Part shown: positions 9,702 through 18,813 of the stretch, in pieces
How positions within the stretch are numbered: the stretch's first letter is position 1
How the letters are laid out: each line of letters opens with the position of its first letter
NCBI GenBank assembly: GCA_964593585.1
Contig: CAZQIZ010000014.1
Coordinates: 1 to 64,000, forward strand
Direction of reading: 5' to 3'
DNA length: 64,000 nucleotides
Source: JACQFV01 sp964593585
GTDB lineage: Bacteria; Zixibacteria; MSB-5A5; WJJR01
The notes under the pieces: generated by a model
Database searches by the model: none
Told to the model about the DNA's origin: nothing
Seen by the model: the letters and a program-made list of their open reading frames with translations, nothing else
Made by a program: the position numbers and the translations under genes

Positions 9702-9890
9702 ATGAGCGTGGTCATTCTGCTGCTTTTTGCCTCGGTGCTGGTGGCCGCCGGTTTTCTGGTGGCGTTTTTGTGGGCGGTGCGCCGGGGGCAGTATGATGAT
9801 CTGACCACGCCTGCGGTTCGCATTCTCTTCGACGACACGCACACACACCAGGCCGCGCAGGAGCCGCCGCGGCCGACAGGGGAGTCATAA
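9702..9890 (+). CDS. ccoS: cbb3-type oxidase assembly protein CcoS
   Basis: A 62-residue protein with one N-terminal membrane helix (MSVVILLLFASVLVAAGFLV) followed by the family's WAVRRGQYDDL segment and an acidic tail (RILFDD). CcoS/FixS is needed for cofactor insertion into cbb3 oxidase. It starts 3 bases after ccoI and ends 3 bases before ccoNO, so it is almost certainly cotranscribed and translationally coupled. Length and position match the family. Confidence 0.93.
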   Translation: MSVVILLLFASVLVAAGFLVAFLWAVRRGQYDDLTTPAVRILFDDTHTHQAAQEPPRPTGES

Positions 9891-9893
9891 GCA

Positions 9894-12029
9894 ATGACTG
9901 TCGACAGGATCGCCTACGATAACAGGATTGCGCGGGATTTCGGCCTGGCCACGATCGTCTGGGGCGCGGTCGGCCTGCTGGTGGGGCTGATCGCCGCCAT
10001 TCAACTGTACTGGCCGGCGCTCAATCTCAATCTGCCTTATCTGACGTTTTCGCGGCTGCGCCCAGTGCACACCAACGCGGTCATCTTTGCGTTTGTCGGC
10101 AATGCCATCTTCATGTCGGTCTACTATTCGCTGCAGCGTCTTTGCAAAGCGCGCATGTACAGCGACCTACTAAGCCGACTGCATTTCTGGGGCTGGCAAC
10201 TGGTCATCGTGCTGGCGGCGGTGACGCTGCTTGCCGGATTCACCACCAGCAAGGAATACGCCGAGCTGGAATGGCCGATCGATCTGCTCATCGCCGTGGT
10301 GTGGGTGATCTTTGGCATCAACATGTTCGGCACGATCCTGCGGCGGCGCGAGGAGCATATGTATGTGGCGATCTGGTTCTACATCGCCACCTGGGTCACC
10401 GTCACGCTGCTGCATGTGGTGAACTCCTTCGAGTTGCCGGTCACGTTGTGGAAGAGTTACTCGGTCTTTGCCGGCGTGCAGGACGCGTTGGTGCAGTGGT
10501 GGTATGGGCACAACGCGGTGGCTTTCTTCCTGACGACGCCATTCCTGGGCATGATGTACTACTTTCTGCCCAAGGCGGCGGACCGTCCGGTGTTTTCGTA
10601 CCGCTTGTCGATCGTGCATTTCTGGTCGCTGATCTTTCTTTACATCTGGGCGGGTCCGCATCATCTGCTCTATTCGGCGCTGCCCGACTGGGCGCAGTCG
10701 CTGGGCACGGTCTTTTCGATCATGCTGTTGGCGCCATCGTGGGGCGGCATGCTCAACGGTCTTCTGACCCTGCGCGGGGCGTGGGACAAGGTGCGCGAGA
10801 GCGCGGTGCTGAAGTTCATGGTGGTGGCGGTGACCGCCTACGGCATGGCCACGTTCGAGGGACCGCTGCTGTCGATCAAGAACGTCAATGCGCTTTCGCA
10901 CTTCACCGACTGGACCGTGGCGCATGTCCACGTCGGCGCGCTGGGCTGGAACGGTTTTCTCACCTTTGGCATTCTCTACTGGATCATTCCGCGACTGTTC
11001 CGTACCACCCTCTTTTCGGAGAAACTGGCCAACCTGCACTTCTGGATCGGCTTTCTGGGGATTGTGATCTACGCGCTGCCGATGTACTTCGCCGGCGTCA
11101 CGCAGGGGTTAATGTGGAAGGAGTTCACGCCCGAGGGCGTGCTGCGCTATCCGAACTTCCTGGAGACGGTGCTGCAGATTGTCCCGATGTACATTATCCG
11201 CTCGATCGGCGGCGCGCTCTTCTTGACCGGATTTATCCTCATGATCTACAACCTGGCGCGCACGATGCGCGCCGGGTCCTGCGCGGCCGACGAGCATGTC
11301 GAGGTGCCGGCGCGCGCCGCTGGGCATGCGGTTCCCGGACGGCTCTCACACCGCTGGCTGGAGGGCAAACCGGTGCCGTTTCTGCTTCTGGCGACGGTGG
11401 CGGTGGCAATTGGCGGCATCGTGGAAATCGTGCCATCGCTGGTGATCAAATCGAATGTGCTCACAATCGCGGCGGTGCGTCCCTACACGCCACTGGAATT
11501 GCAGGGCCGCGACCTCTACATCCGCGAGGGGTGCAACAATTGCCATTCACAATTGATACGGCCGTTCCGTTCGGAGACCGAGCGCTACGGCGAATACTCT
11601 AAGGCCGGCGAGTATGTCTACGAGCATCCCTTCTTATGGGGCTCGAAACGGACCGGTCCGGACCTGATGCGCGAGGGGGGGAAGTACCCCGACGCCTGGC
11701 ACTATCATCACATGATGGATCCGCGCACGATGTCGCCGGGTTCGATCATGCCGCGGTATCCGTGGCTGGCCGAAGATGCGCTGGACACTTCAACCACCGC
11801 CGCCAAGATCGCGGCGATGCGGTCCCTGGGCGTGCCGTATGCGCCCGGCTATGAGGATTCGGCCAATGTCGTGCTGACGGCACAGGCCGCGAAAGTCTCT
11901 GTCGGACTCAAGGAAGCCGGTGTGGACTGCGCCCCCGACCGTGAGATGATCGCGATCATCGCCTATCTGCAGCGACTGGGGACCGACATCAAGGTGACGC
12001 CGGCGGGCGGCGCGTCGGCGCAAAGGTAG
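9894..12029 (+). CDS. ccoNO: Fused cbb3 oxidase subunits I and II (CcoN-CcoO)
   Basis: A 711-residue fusion of the catalytic heme-copper subunit and the monoheme c subunit of cytochrome cbb3 oxidase, which reduces O2 to water with high affinity. The first ~460 residues are the multi-helix CcoN part, with heme and CuB ligand histidines in segments such as RPVHTN, WWYGHNAV, GPHHLLY and HVHVGALGW. A linker and a new membrane helix (near residue 495) lead to the CcoO part, with one c-heme site CNNCH (near 547) and the axial-Met region PGSIMPRY. Fused CcoNO is known from Bacteroidetes and relatives, while proteobacteria have two genes. The ATG at 9894 follows GGGGAG. Confidence 0.96.
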   Translation: MTVDRIAYDNRIARDFGLATIVWGAVGLLVGLIAAIQLYWPALNLNLPYLTFSRLRPVHTNAVIFAFVGNAIFMSVYYSLQRLCKARMYSDLLSRLHFWGWQLVIVLAAVTLLAGFTTSKEYAELEWPIDLLIAVVWVIFGINMFGTILRRREEHMYVAIWFYIATWVTVTLLHVVNSFELPVTLWKSYSVFAGVQDALVQWWYGHNAVAFFLTTPFLGMMYYFLPKAADRPVFSYRLSIVHFWSLIFLYIWAGPHHLLYSALPDWAQSLGTVFSIMLLAPSWGGMLNGLLTLRGAWDKVRESAVLKFMVVAVTAYGMATFEGPLLSIKNVNALSHFTDWTVAHVHVGALGWNGFLTFGILYWIIPRLFRTTLFSEKLANLHFWIGFLGIVIYALPMYFAGVTQGLMWKEFTPEGVLRYPNFLETVLQIVPMYIIRSIGGALFLTGFILMIYNLARTMRAGSCAADEHVEVPARAAGHAVPGRLSHRWLEGKPVPFLLLATVAVAIGGIVEIVPSLVIKSNVLTIAAVRPYTPLELQGRDLYIREGCNNCHSQLIRPFRSETERYGEYSKAGEYVYEHPFLWGSKRTGPDLMREGGKYPDAWHYHHMMDPRTMSPGSIMPRYPWLAEDALDTSTTAAKIAAMRSLGVPYAPGYEDSANVVLTAQAAKVSVGLKEAGVDCAPDREMIAIIAYLQRLGTDIKVTPAGGASAQR

Positions 12030-12034
12030 GGATC

Positions 12035-12229
12035 ATGCTCAAGGGACTCATGGATCAGGTGGGCGGGGGCGACGGGTTCGGACTGGTCGCGCTGCTGGTC
12101 CTTTTGGCCGCCTTTGTCGCCATCATTATCTGGACCTACCTCATCGATCGGCACCATGTCGAACGCATGAGCCGCATGCCGCTGGAGCCCGACTCCCGCG
12201 CCAACACTGTGGACAGGAGCGACCGATGA
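12035..12229 (+). CDS. ccoQ: Small cbb3 oxidase subunit, CcoQ-like
   Basis: A 64-residue protein with one membrane helix (roughly residues 15-38) and a short polar C terminus. It is recognised mainly by position between ccoNO and ccoP and by general resemblance to CcoQ/FixQ (helix followed by a basic segment, YLIDRHHVERM). CcoQ stabilises the interaction of CcoP with the oxidase core. Its stop overlaps the ccoP start by 4 bases (ATGA). Sequence evidence is limited by its length. Confidence 0.8.
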   Translation: MLKGLMDQVGGGDGFGLVALLVLLAAFVAIIIWTYLIDRHHVERMSRMPLEPDSRANTVDRSDR

Positions 12230-12894
12230 CCGAGACCACCGAGCGTATGCTCGACCATGATGCCGATGGCATCCGTGAACTGGACAACGATCTCCCGCGT
12301 TGGTGGGTGTGGCTGTTCATTATCACCATCGCCTGGGCGGTGCTGTATTTCCTCTATTACCATGTCTTCGGCATCGGCTACCTGAGCCGCGATGAGTACC
12401 TGCGCGAGCTAGACCCAGGGTATGTGCGGGTTCAGACCCGCGATGACCGGTTCCTCGGTGTCCTGCCGCGGTACCACTCCGTCTACTTCGCGCCGGAGCG
12501 TGATTTGTTGGCCGGCGCGCCGGCCCGTCCGAAGGCCGCGGCGTTTGTGGAGATGTCGCGCGAAAAGGATACGGCTCAGTATGTGGCGCTGACCGACCCG
12601 TCGGCGATCGCGTCGGGGCAGGGACTGTACCAGGCCAAGTGCGCCTCCTGCCATGGACGCTTCGGCGAGGGCGGCATCGGGCCCAATCTCACCGATGATT
12701 ATTGGCTGCATGGCGCCGGCATCACCAATGTCTACAAGACGATCAAATACGGCGTCCCCGCCAAGGGGATGCTCGCGTGGTGGATGGACCTGCAGCCGGA
12801 GCAGTTGCAGCAGGTCGCCAGTTACGTCATGACTCTGCATGGCAGCAACCCGCCGAATGCCAAGGGACCGCAGGGGGACTTGGTCACGCCGTGA
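12226..12894 (+). CDS. ccoP: cbb3 oxidase cytochrome c subunit III, monoheme CcoP
   Basis: A 222-residue membrane-anchored c-type cytochrome that passes electrons to CcoNO. Order: cytosolic N terminus ending LPRWWVWLF, one membrane helix (about residues 25-48), a periplasmic linker, then one c-heme domain with CASCH (139-143) and a candidate axial Met in PAKGML. Proteobacterial CcoP is diheme and about 300 residues long; here the first heme domain is absent. The ATG overlaps ccoQ by 4 bases. Confidence 0.93.
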   Translation: MTETTERMLDHDADGIRELDNDLPRWWVWLFIITIAWAVLYFLYYHVFGIGYLSRDEYLRELDPGYVRVQTRDDRFLGVLPRYHSVYFAPERDLLAGAPARPKAAAFVEMSREKDTAQYVALTDPSAIASGQGLYQAKCASCHGRFGEGGIGPNLTDDYWLHGAGITNVYKTIKYGVPAKGMLAWWMDLQPEQLQQVASYVMTLHGSNPPNAKGPQGDLVTP

Positions 12895-12898
12895 TGCC

Positions 12899-14308
12899 GT
12901 GAGCATTGAACACACCGACGGCTCCTTCCGCGATTCGCTTGCCACCATCGACAAACGCGGCAACCGCCTCTGGGTCTATCCGACCAAGCCATCGGGGCGG
13001 CTGCATCGCTTGCGGGTGGCGGTGGCGCTGGCATTGCTGGCGTTTCTGTTCGCCGCGCCGTGGATCCGGGTGAATGGCAATCCGCTCCTGCTTTTCGACA
13101 TCGTCCACCGGCAGTTTTTCATTTTCGGCCTCATCTTCTGGCCGCAGGACATCTACCTGTTCGTGCTGGCGGCGATCGCGTTGGCGGTCTTCATCATTCT
13201 GTTTACCGCGGCGTTCGGACGGCTGTTCTGCGGGTGGATCTGTCCCCAGACGGTGTTCATGGAGATGGTGTTCCGCAAGATCGAGTATTGGATCGACGGC
13301 GACGGGCCGCAGCAGCGTCGGTTGGCCAATGCGCCCTGGACGGCGGCCAAGATTGCGCGGCGCGCGCTCAAGCTCGGCATCTTCTTTGCGATCTCGTTTC
13401 TGATCGGCAACACTTTCCTGGCGTACTTCATCGGCGCCGACGCCCTTCTGGACATCGTCACCTCGCCGCCAACCGAGCATCTGACCGGGTTTGCGCTGAT
13501 GCTGCTCTTCTCGCTGGTCTTCTTCTGGGTGTTCGCGTGGTTTCGCGAGCAGGCCTGCACGCTGGTTTGCCCGTATGGGCGGTTGCAGTCGGTGCTGCTG
13601 GATGCCAATTCAATCGTGGTGGCCTATGATTTCCGCCGCGGCGAACCGCGGGCGCCCTTTTCCAGGAAGGACAACCGCGACGGCAAGGGAGACTGTATCG
13701 CCTGCGGCGCGTGTGTGCGCGTCTGCCCGACCGGCATCGACATCCGCAACGGCACGCAACTGGAGTGTGTCAATTGCACCGCCTGCATCGACGCCTGCGA
13801 CGACATCATGGTCAGCGTCAATCTGCCTTCCGGGTTGATTCGCTACGCCTCCCATGAGGGCATCGCCACGGGGAACCGACTGCGGTTCACCCCGCGCATG
13901 AAGCTGTATTCGGCCATCCTGACCATCCTGGTCGCCACTCTCGTCACGCTGCTGGCGACCCGCTCCAGCGTCGAGGCGACCGTCTTGCGCACTGCGGGAT
14001 CGTTGTTCGAGGAACTGCCCGACGGCACCATCCGCAACCTGTACACAATCAAAGTCACCAACAAGACGGCGCGCGTTCTGCCGATCGAATTGCGGCTGCT
14101 AAGCCCCGCGGGAGAACTGGCGCTGTTGGGACCGCCGCTGGAGGCGCCGCCTCAAGGGCAGGATGAATCGGTGTTCGCAATTCAGATTCCCAAGAGCCGG
14201 ATGCCGGCGGCCAATGCGCTGGTGACGATCGGGGTGTTTTCGAACGGCGAGGAGATTGCAACGGTGCGGACCTCGTTTGCCGGACCGTCGTTGCGGGGCA
14301 GCCAATGA
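12899..14308 (+). CDS. ccoG: cbb3 oxidase assembly ferredoxin-type protein CcoG
   Basis: CcoG/FixG/RdxA membrane iron-sulfur protein of about 469 residues, proposed to reduce copper for the CuB centre. It has N-terminal membrane helices, the CGWICPQ segment after helix 3, the ACTLVCPYGR segment, and two 4Fe-4S motifs (CIACGACVRVCP and CVNCTACIDAC). A last helix (about residues 336-355) leads to a C-terminal Ig-like periplasmic domain. I chose GTG at 12899, 4 bases after the ccoP stop; the longer frame from 12839 would run deep into ccoP. The gene ends in a 4-base overlap with ccoH. Confidence 0.93.
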   Translation: MSIEHTDGSFRDSLATIDKRGNRLWVYPTKPSGRLHRLRVAVALALLAFLFAAPWIRVNGNPLLLFDIVHRQFFIFGLIFWPQDIYLFVLAAIALAVFIILFTAAFGRLFCGWICPQTVFMEMVFRKIEYWIDGDGPQQRRLANAPWTAAKIARRALKLGIFFAISFLIGNTFLAYFIGADALLDIVTSPPTEHLTGFALMLLFSLVFFWVFAWFREQACTLVCPYGRLQSVLLDANSIVVAYDFRRGEPRAPFSRKDNRDGKGDCIACGACVRVCPTGIDIRNGTQLECVNCTACIDACDDIMVSVNLPSGLIRYASHEGIATGNRLRFTPRMKLYSAILTILVATLVTLLATRSSVEATVLRTAGSLFEELPDGTIRNLYTIKVTNKTARVLPIELRLLSPAGELALLGPPLEAPPQGQDESVFAIQIPKSRMPAANALVTIGVFSNGEEIATVRTSFAGPSLRGSQ

Positions 14309-14766
14309 GCACGCCGTCCGGAAAAAGCCGCTGGGGCGCCGGCATGTGGGCGCTGTTCGGCGGATTTGCGCTCTTCGTCCTGATCCTGGTGGCGGTGGCG
14401 GCCATGCACGATGTCGATCTGGTCGAGTCGGATTACTATGAACGCGGGCTGACCTATCAGGAACGCATCGACGCGATCGCGCGCGCGGCCGACCCGGCAC
14501 GCCAACCGACCTTCCGCTATATAGCCGAAGCGAACACGGTGACCCTCTGCTTTCCCGACAGCGCGCCGCGTCCGTTGGCCGGATCGATGCTCTTCTTCCG
14601 GCCGTCGAGTTCGTTGCGCGACTTCCGCGTGCCGTTCGCGCTGGATACCAACGCCTGTTTGGATATTGTCGATTCGCGTCTGGAGCGGGGTTACTGGAAA
14701 CTCAAATGTGAATGGCAGGATGCCGGCGGCGCGCATTACGCCGAGCATGCGCTGTACATTCCATAG
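14305..14766 (+). CDS. ccoH: FixH/CcoH family protein
   Basis: A 153-residue protein with one N-terminal membrane helix (about residues 14-33) and a periplasmic domain. The segment after the helix, DVDLVESDYYERGLTYQ, is the family hallmark. CcoH/FixH is needed for stable cbb3 assembly. The start ATG overlaps the ccoG stop, and the next gene begins 8 bases downstream. Confidence 0.92.
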   Translation: MSTPSGKSRWGAGMWALFGGFALFVLILVAVAAMHDVDLVESDYYERGLTYQERIDAIARAADPARQPTFRYIAEANTVTLCFPDSAPRPLAGSMLFFRPSSSLRDFRVPFALDTNACLDIVDSRLERGYWKLKCEWQDAGGAHYAEHALYIP

Positions 14767-14773
14767 GTGAACG

Positions 14774-15493
14774 ATGAGCATTGAGTGGATGAGCGCCGCC
14801 TTCCTGGTCGGCATCCTCGGCAGTCTGCACTGCATCGGCATGTGCGGGCCGATTGCGCTCGCGTTGCCCACGGGGACCGACTCGCGCGGGCGCGTTCTCG
14901 TTGGCCGTCTGGTCTACAACGCCGGACGGGTGGTTACCTACATGCTGTTGGGCGCGATTGTCGGATTGATTGGGCGCGCCATGGCGCTGGCCGGTTGGCA
15001 GCAGGCGGTGTCGATTGTGGCCGGTGCGGGGATTCTCGTGGCCGTGTTGGTGCCGCGCCGGTGGGTACGCGCGATCCTGCCGGAAGCGATGACCGGCGGG
15101 TTTGTGATGCGCCTCAGCGGTCTCTGGCGGCGGCTCTTTGCCCACGGATCGCTGTCGGCGATGTTGTCGATCGGCCTGCTCAACGGTTTCCTGCCGTGCG
15201 GATTCCTCTACATGGCGCTGGGCGCATCGGCGGTCAGCGGCTCGCCCTGGCAGGCGGCGGCCTACATGGGGGCATTCGGTCTGGGCACGGTGCCGTCCAT
15301 TCTGGCGACGTCGCTGTTTGGGCCCTTCTTGGTTCCGAACTTGCGCCAGCGGCTGGTGCGCATTCTGCCGGTGGGCGCCGCGGTGCTCGGATTGCTGCTT
15401 CTGCTCCGCGGCATGTCGCTGGGGATTCCCTACATCAGTCCGAAGGTGAATACGGCGACGCAGACGGCCAACGGCTGCTGTCATCCAAAGTGA
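14774..15493 (+). CDS. DsbD-like/TauE-SafE-type membrane protein of the cbb3 cluster
   Basis: A 239-residue integral membrane protein with about six helices. It resembles the UreH/DsbD_2 family often placed last in cco clusters. The first helix ends in LGSLHCIGMCGPIALALP, with two Cys that could bind copper or act in thiol transfer. A second signature is GLLNGFLPCGFLYMAL. Homologues are annotated as sulfite exporter TauE/SafE family, but the context argues for copper or thiol handling during oxidase maturation (inference). The gene ends 5 bases before a convergent UspA gene. Confidence 0.85.
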   Translation: MSIEWMSAAFLVGILGSLHCIGMCGPIALALPTGTDSRGRVLVGRLVYNAGRVVTYMLLGAIVGLIGRAMALAGWQQAVSIVAGAGILVAVLVPRRWVRAILPEAMTGGFVMRLSGLWRRLFAHGSLSAMLSIGLLNGFLPCGFLYMALGASAVSGSPWQAAAYMGAFGLGTVPSILATSLFGPFLVPNLRQRLVRILPVGAAVLGLLLLLRGMSLGIPYISPKVNTATQTANGCCHPK

Positions 15494-15498
15494 TCGGC

Positions 15499-16422
15499 TC
15501 ACCCGCGGACCACTTCCACGGTGCAATGGGCGCGCGCGGTGACGGCCGCCGAGACGCTGCCGATCACTTGGTGTTTGATGCCGCTCAGACCCCGGGCGCC
15601 GACAAAGATGCAGTCTGCCTTCCGACGCCGCGCCTCCTCCACCAGTTCCCGCTTGGGATTTCCCTGAAGCCGTATGTGTGTCACCTTGAGGCCCTGCGCC
15701 GCGAGTTTTCGCGACGCGGTCTGCGCGAATCGCTGGACCCACTGATATTCTTCCGTGTCGGCCGCATCGAGCCAGCGTCGTGTGGTGGACTCGACACGGG
15801 CCATCGCCGCCGTCAAGCGGGGTGTGGCGACCGTGACCAGATGAACCGTGGTCCGTCGTTCCCAATGTCGCGCCGCCACCGCGTCCACCGCCTTCTCGGA
15901 GCACTCCGAGCCATCGACGCCGATCAGAATCCGTGTGGCGCCGCGGGTCCGCGGCGGTTTGTGCACGACGCGCACCGCGCACGGCGCGGCGGTGACCACC
16001 CGCTGCGATACGCTGCCCAGGATCAGGCGGGTGGTGATGGTTTGGCCATGCGCTCCGACCACGACGAGAGCGGGTTTCCATTCATGGCACATCTTCACGA
16101 TTCCCCAGGCGGGCGAATCGGCGACGGCCTTCGCGCTTGCGTTCCAGCCCGGAAACATCTCGCGCAATTTCGCGGCGCCCGTTTCCGCCAGCCGCCGCGC
16201 CTCCTCAATCTGACGGCGCGCGTCGGCGTAGGAGCGTTCGATCGCATCGGCGATGGCACCGGGAAGCGCCGGCCCGCCGGACGTCGCTGGATCGGGCGGC
16301 AGGATCACATCGGCGACGGTGAGAATCAGCGCCTCGCCATATTCCGGCAGTCCCGCTCGTTGGAGATCTTCCAGCGCCGCGTCGGCGCATGGCGTCCCAT
16401 CGTAGCCAATCAACACTCGCAT
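15499..16422 (-). CDS. Tandem-domain universal stress protein (UspA family)
   Basis: About 307 residues with two UspA domains. Each domain carries the ATP-binding pattern G-x2-G-x9-GS: GAHGQTITTRLILGS in the first and GARGLSGIKHQVIGS in the second. Both are therefore likely to bind nucleotide. The ATG at 16422 is preferred; a GTG one codon earlier is possible. A GGGAG ribosome-binding site lies about 9 bases upstream. It converges on the cbb3 cluster; tandem Usp proteins often sit next to respiratory genes, but no specific role can be read here. Confidence 0.92.
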   Translation of the reverse strand: MRVLIGYDGTPCADAALEDLQRAGLPEYGEALILTVADVILPPDPATSGGPALPGAIADAIERSYADARRQIEEARRLAETGAAKLREMFPGWNASAKAVADSPAWGIVKMCHEWKPALVVVGAHGQTITTRLILGSVSQRVVTAAPCAVRVVHKPPRTRGATRILIGVDGSECSEKAVDAVAARHWERRTTVHLVTVATPRLTAAMARVESTTRRWLDAADTEEYQWVQRFAQTASRKLAAQGLKVTHIRLQGNPKRELVEEARRRKADCIFVGARGLSGIKHQVIGSVSAAVTARAHCTVEVVRG

Positions 16423-16479
16423 CACTGATTTCTCCCTGGCCCCTGCTGAATGTCTTGCGCTCCGGCCGCGCTTGCGAAA

Positions 16480-17619
16480 TTACACACCTTTGACAGGTAT
16501 GCCGCGCTTCTTTAGTTCCGGAATGAAGATCTCCGGATCGACCGCGATCTCCTGCGGCAGCACGCCGCGTTTGGCGATACGCCCATCGCAGGCCATCTGC
16601 AGGATGATGGCGGCGGGGAAGGCGGTGGTGCGCATCATCGAGGTGAGATTGTTGGTTGCGTCATATCGGTCGATGATGTCCACTTGATGCAAACGCCGCT
16701 GGCCGTTCTCGACTCCCTCGAACTGCACGCGCACCACGGTCAGGTCGTTCATGCCCAGCGGCACCTTTGCCAGGATGCGATTGGCGGTCAGCCGGCGTGG
16801 GACGACCGGATGGCCGTCGATCACCACTGGTTCCGAAGAGAACAGGCCCAGATGCAATAGCCACTGCATCGCCTTGGCGTGGCCGGGATAGCGTAGGGTC
16901 TTGTAGTCGAGGTTCTTCACGCGCTTGGCGTAAGTGGTCGGCAGGGTGGAGGTGCCGCCGGAGGTGTTGAAGGCCTCCAATTGTCCCAGAGGACGGTCGA
17001 AAATCACATCCTCGACTTCGCCCAGCGGTTCGCCAACGACGATCCGTCCATCGCGCAACGCAACCGGCGGCTCGACATATTCGTTGAGCAGCCCTTCGAC
17101 CGAGAAGAGACGCTCGTATTCGAAGGGATGCTTCGGCTCGGCGGGCAGACCGCCGACACGGATTTTCACCGTGTCGGCCCAGGGGAACTTGTTCAGCCCC
17201 CAGGCGGTGAAGATCGAGACCATTCCCGGCGCCAATCCGCAATCGGGGATGATTGTGATGCCGGCGGCCTCCGCGTCCCTGGACATCGCCAGTTCGGCGG
17301 CCACCACATCGTTGTTGCCGCCAAGATCAACCATGTGGGTCTTGGTGGCGATGGCGGCTCTGGCGAATTCGATGTTGAAGCCGTAATGGACAGAACAGAA
17401 GACACCGTCGGCGTCCTGCAACAAGCCGCGCACCGCGGCGCTGTCCTGAGCGTCAAACCGGACGGTCGTCAGACGCGGATCGGGAAACTGAGCGCGAAAG
17501 GCGCGCAGGGCATCGTCGGAGGAGTCAGCGACCGTCAACGCCGTCAGTTGGTCGTTTTTCAGGAAATCGAAGGCGGCGCCGCGGGCCATCAGGCCGGCGC
17601 CCAGAATCACGAGTTTCAT
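16480..17619 (-). CDS. L-lysine 6-dehydrogenase-like (saccharopine dehydrogenase family)
   Basis: A 379-residue NAD(P)-dependent oxidoreductase. The N terminus MKLVILGAGLMARGAA is a Rossmann motif. Conserved stretches include HMVDLGGNNDV, IIPDCGLAPGMVSI, FSVEGLLNEY, EAFNTSGGTSTLP and KTLRYPGHA. These closely recall bacterial lysine 6-dehydrogenase, which deaminates lysine at the epsilon position, more than true saccharopine reductase. The ATG at 17619 is preferred over 17982 because AGGAG lies 8 bases upstream and the Rossmann motif begins at once. It diverges from the gene at 17812. Confidence 0.85.
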   Translation of the reverse strand: MKLVILGAGLMARGAAFDFLKNDQLTALTVADSSDDALRAFRAQFPDPRLTTVRFDAQDSAAVRGLLQDADGVFCSVHYGFNIEFARAAIATKTHMVDLGGNNDVVAAELAMSRDAEAAGITIIPDCGLAPGMVSIFTAWGLNKFPWADTVKIRVGGLPAEPKHPFEYERLFSVEGLLNEYVEPPVALRDGRIVVGEPLGEVEDVIFDRPLGQLEAFNTSGGTSTLPTTYAKRVKNLDYKTLRYPGHAKAMQWLLHLGLFSSEPVVIDGHPVVPRRLTANRILAKVPLGMNDLTVVRVQFEGVENGQRRLHQVDIIDRYDATNNLTSMMRTTAFPAAIILQMACDGRIAKRGVLPQEIAVDPEIFIPELKKRGIPVKGV

Positions 17620-17811
17620 CGGTGTGCTCCTGTCGTCATGGGGGAAACCGAAGGTAAGCCCGACGGGACAGAGGATTCCAGCCATTGTGGCGCGATGCGT
17701 GGGGATGACGCAGCTCTTTGACGCCCGCGCGGCGGGCCGATGATGGCAGAAAACGGTCGATTTTTTCGGGTGCCATTTCGATAGAAAGAGTGTTGGGACG
17801 TATACACCGTC

Positions 17812-18567
17812 ATGGAATGGATCAGCCACACCACCACCGGGTTCTTCCTTGGCCAACTTCTGGTCAAGGAGGAGGAACGTCCACGGCGCGCCGGCTGGTG
17901 GTGGGCGGTGGCCTCGGTCAGCCCCGACTGGCTGGAATGGGGAACGCGCTGGTTCGGTGACATTCATCGCGGCGTCACGCATTCGCTCTATGTCTGGCCG
18001 GTTCTGGCGCTGGGTTGGGCGTGGGCGGCGCGCCGCTGGGGGCGAAACGCCACCGGCGAGGTCGCCGGCCTGATGAAGATGTGGGCGGTGTTCTTCGTGG
18101 TGGTGGGCTCACATCTGCTCTTGGATGTTTTCATGGCGTATCGCTGGTATCTGCTCTGGCCGTTTTCCAAGGAGAACTGGGCATGGGGGATCATGCCCTT
18201 GTTCGATGTCTACATCTTCGCTGGGTGGCTCGCCCTCTGGCTGCTTCATCGCAAGCTGCAGTTGAGTTCGGCGACTACGGCCAAACTGGGGCTGGCGATC
18301 TTTCTGGCGATGTTCGCGGCGCGTGGCGCTGGCAAGGTGCGCGCGACGATGCTGGCGGCAGAGAATCCGGCAGTGGCTGCAGTCGCTGACATCCGCACAC
18401 GTCCAACTTATTACACCCCATGGCTTTGGCTCGTCCGTGACGGACGCGGTGACGCTGACTGGACGGTGATCAACGTCGTAACTGGTGATGTATTAGAAGG
18501 TTACACGCGCGGCCATGGGTTTCCGCCGATCCCGGGGCGCGAGTTGATCAAGTTACCGGCTCGCTGA
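17812..18567 (+). CDS. YdjM-like membrane-bound metal-dependent hydrolase family protein
   Basis: A 251-residue membrane protein of the YdjM/DUF457 family. Features: N-terminal EWISHTTTG, a helix ending SPDWLEWG, HRGVTHS (the likely metal-binding motif) before a helix, and SHLLLDVFMAYRWYLLWPF. About four membrane helices, then a soluble C-terminal part (roughly residues 175-251) rich in W and P. The family is poorly understood; envelope or phospholipid metabolism is suspected. It stands alone between divergent and downstream genes. Confidence 0.75.
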   Translation: MEWISHTTTGFFLGQLLVKEEERPRRAGWWWAVASVSPDWLEWGTRWFGDIHRGVTHSLYVWPVLALGWAWAARRWGRNATGEVAGLMKMWAVFFVVVGSHLLLDVFMAYRWYLLWPFSKENWAWGIMPLFDVYIFAGWLALWLLHRKLQLSSATTAKLGLAIFLAMFAARGAGKVRATMLAAENPAVAAVADIRTRPTYYTPWLWLVRDGRGDADWTVINVVTGDVLEGYTRGHGFPPIPGRELIKLPAR

Positions 18568-18813
18568 GCGTCGATGTCTGCGCTCGCGGCACCGGAGCTT
18601 TTAAGGCGTTGATGAACAATATGTTAATGAAGGAACAACTGCGGTCGCCGCGGGTATAGTCATTGGAATCGCCAATCTGTCGATTTGGGGTGAGAGGGGC
18701 GATTCTGAATGCTCTTGACAGATGGGGGCTTGCATATGATGATGATCGCGGGACGGGGCGTTTCATCTCAGATTTCCACGGATCAACGTAACCGGGCGGT
18801 ATGGGTCTATAGC

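Noticed and set aside
7275..9848. 857-codon minus-strand frame opposite ccoI
   Set aside because: Low-complexity Arg/Gln/His composition and full overlap with an unmistakable P-type ATPase.
14702..16428. Long frames on both strands across the TauE-like and UspA genes
   Set aside because: Both are out of frame with the real genes and have shadow-like composition.
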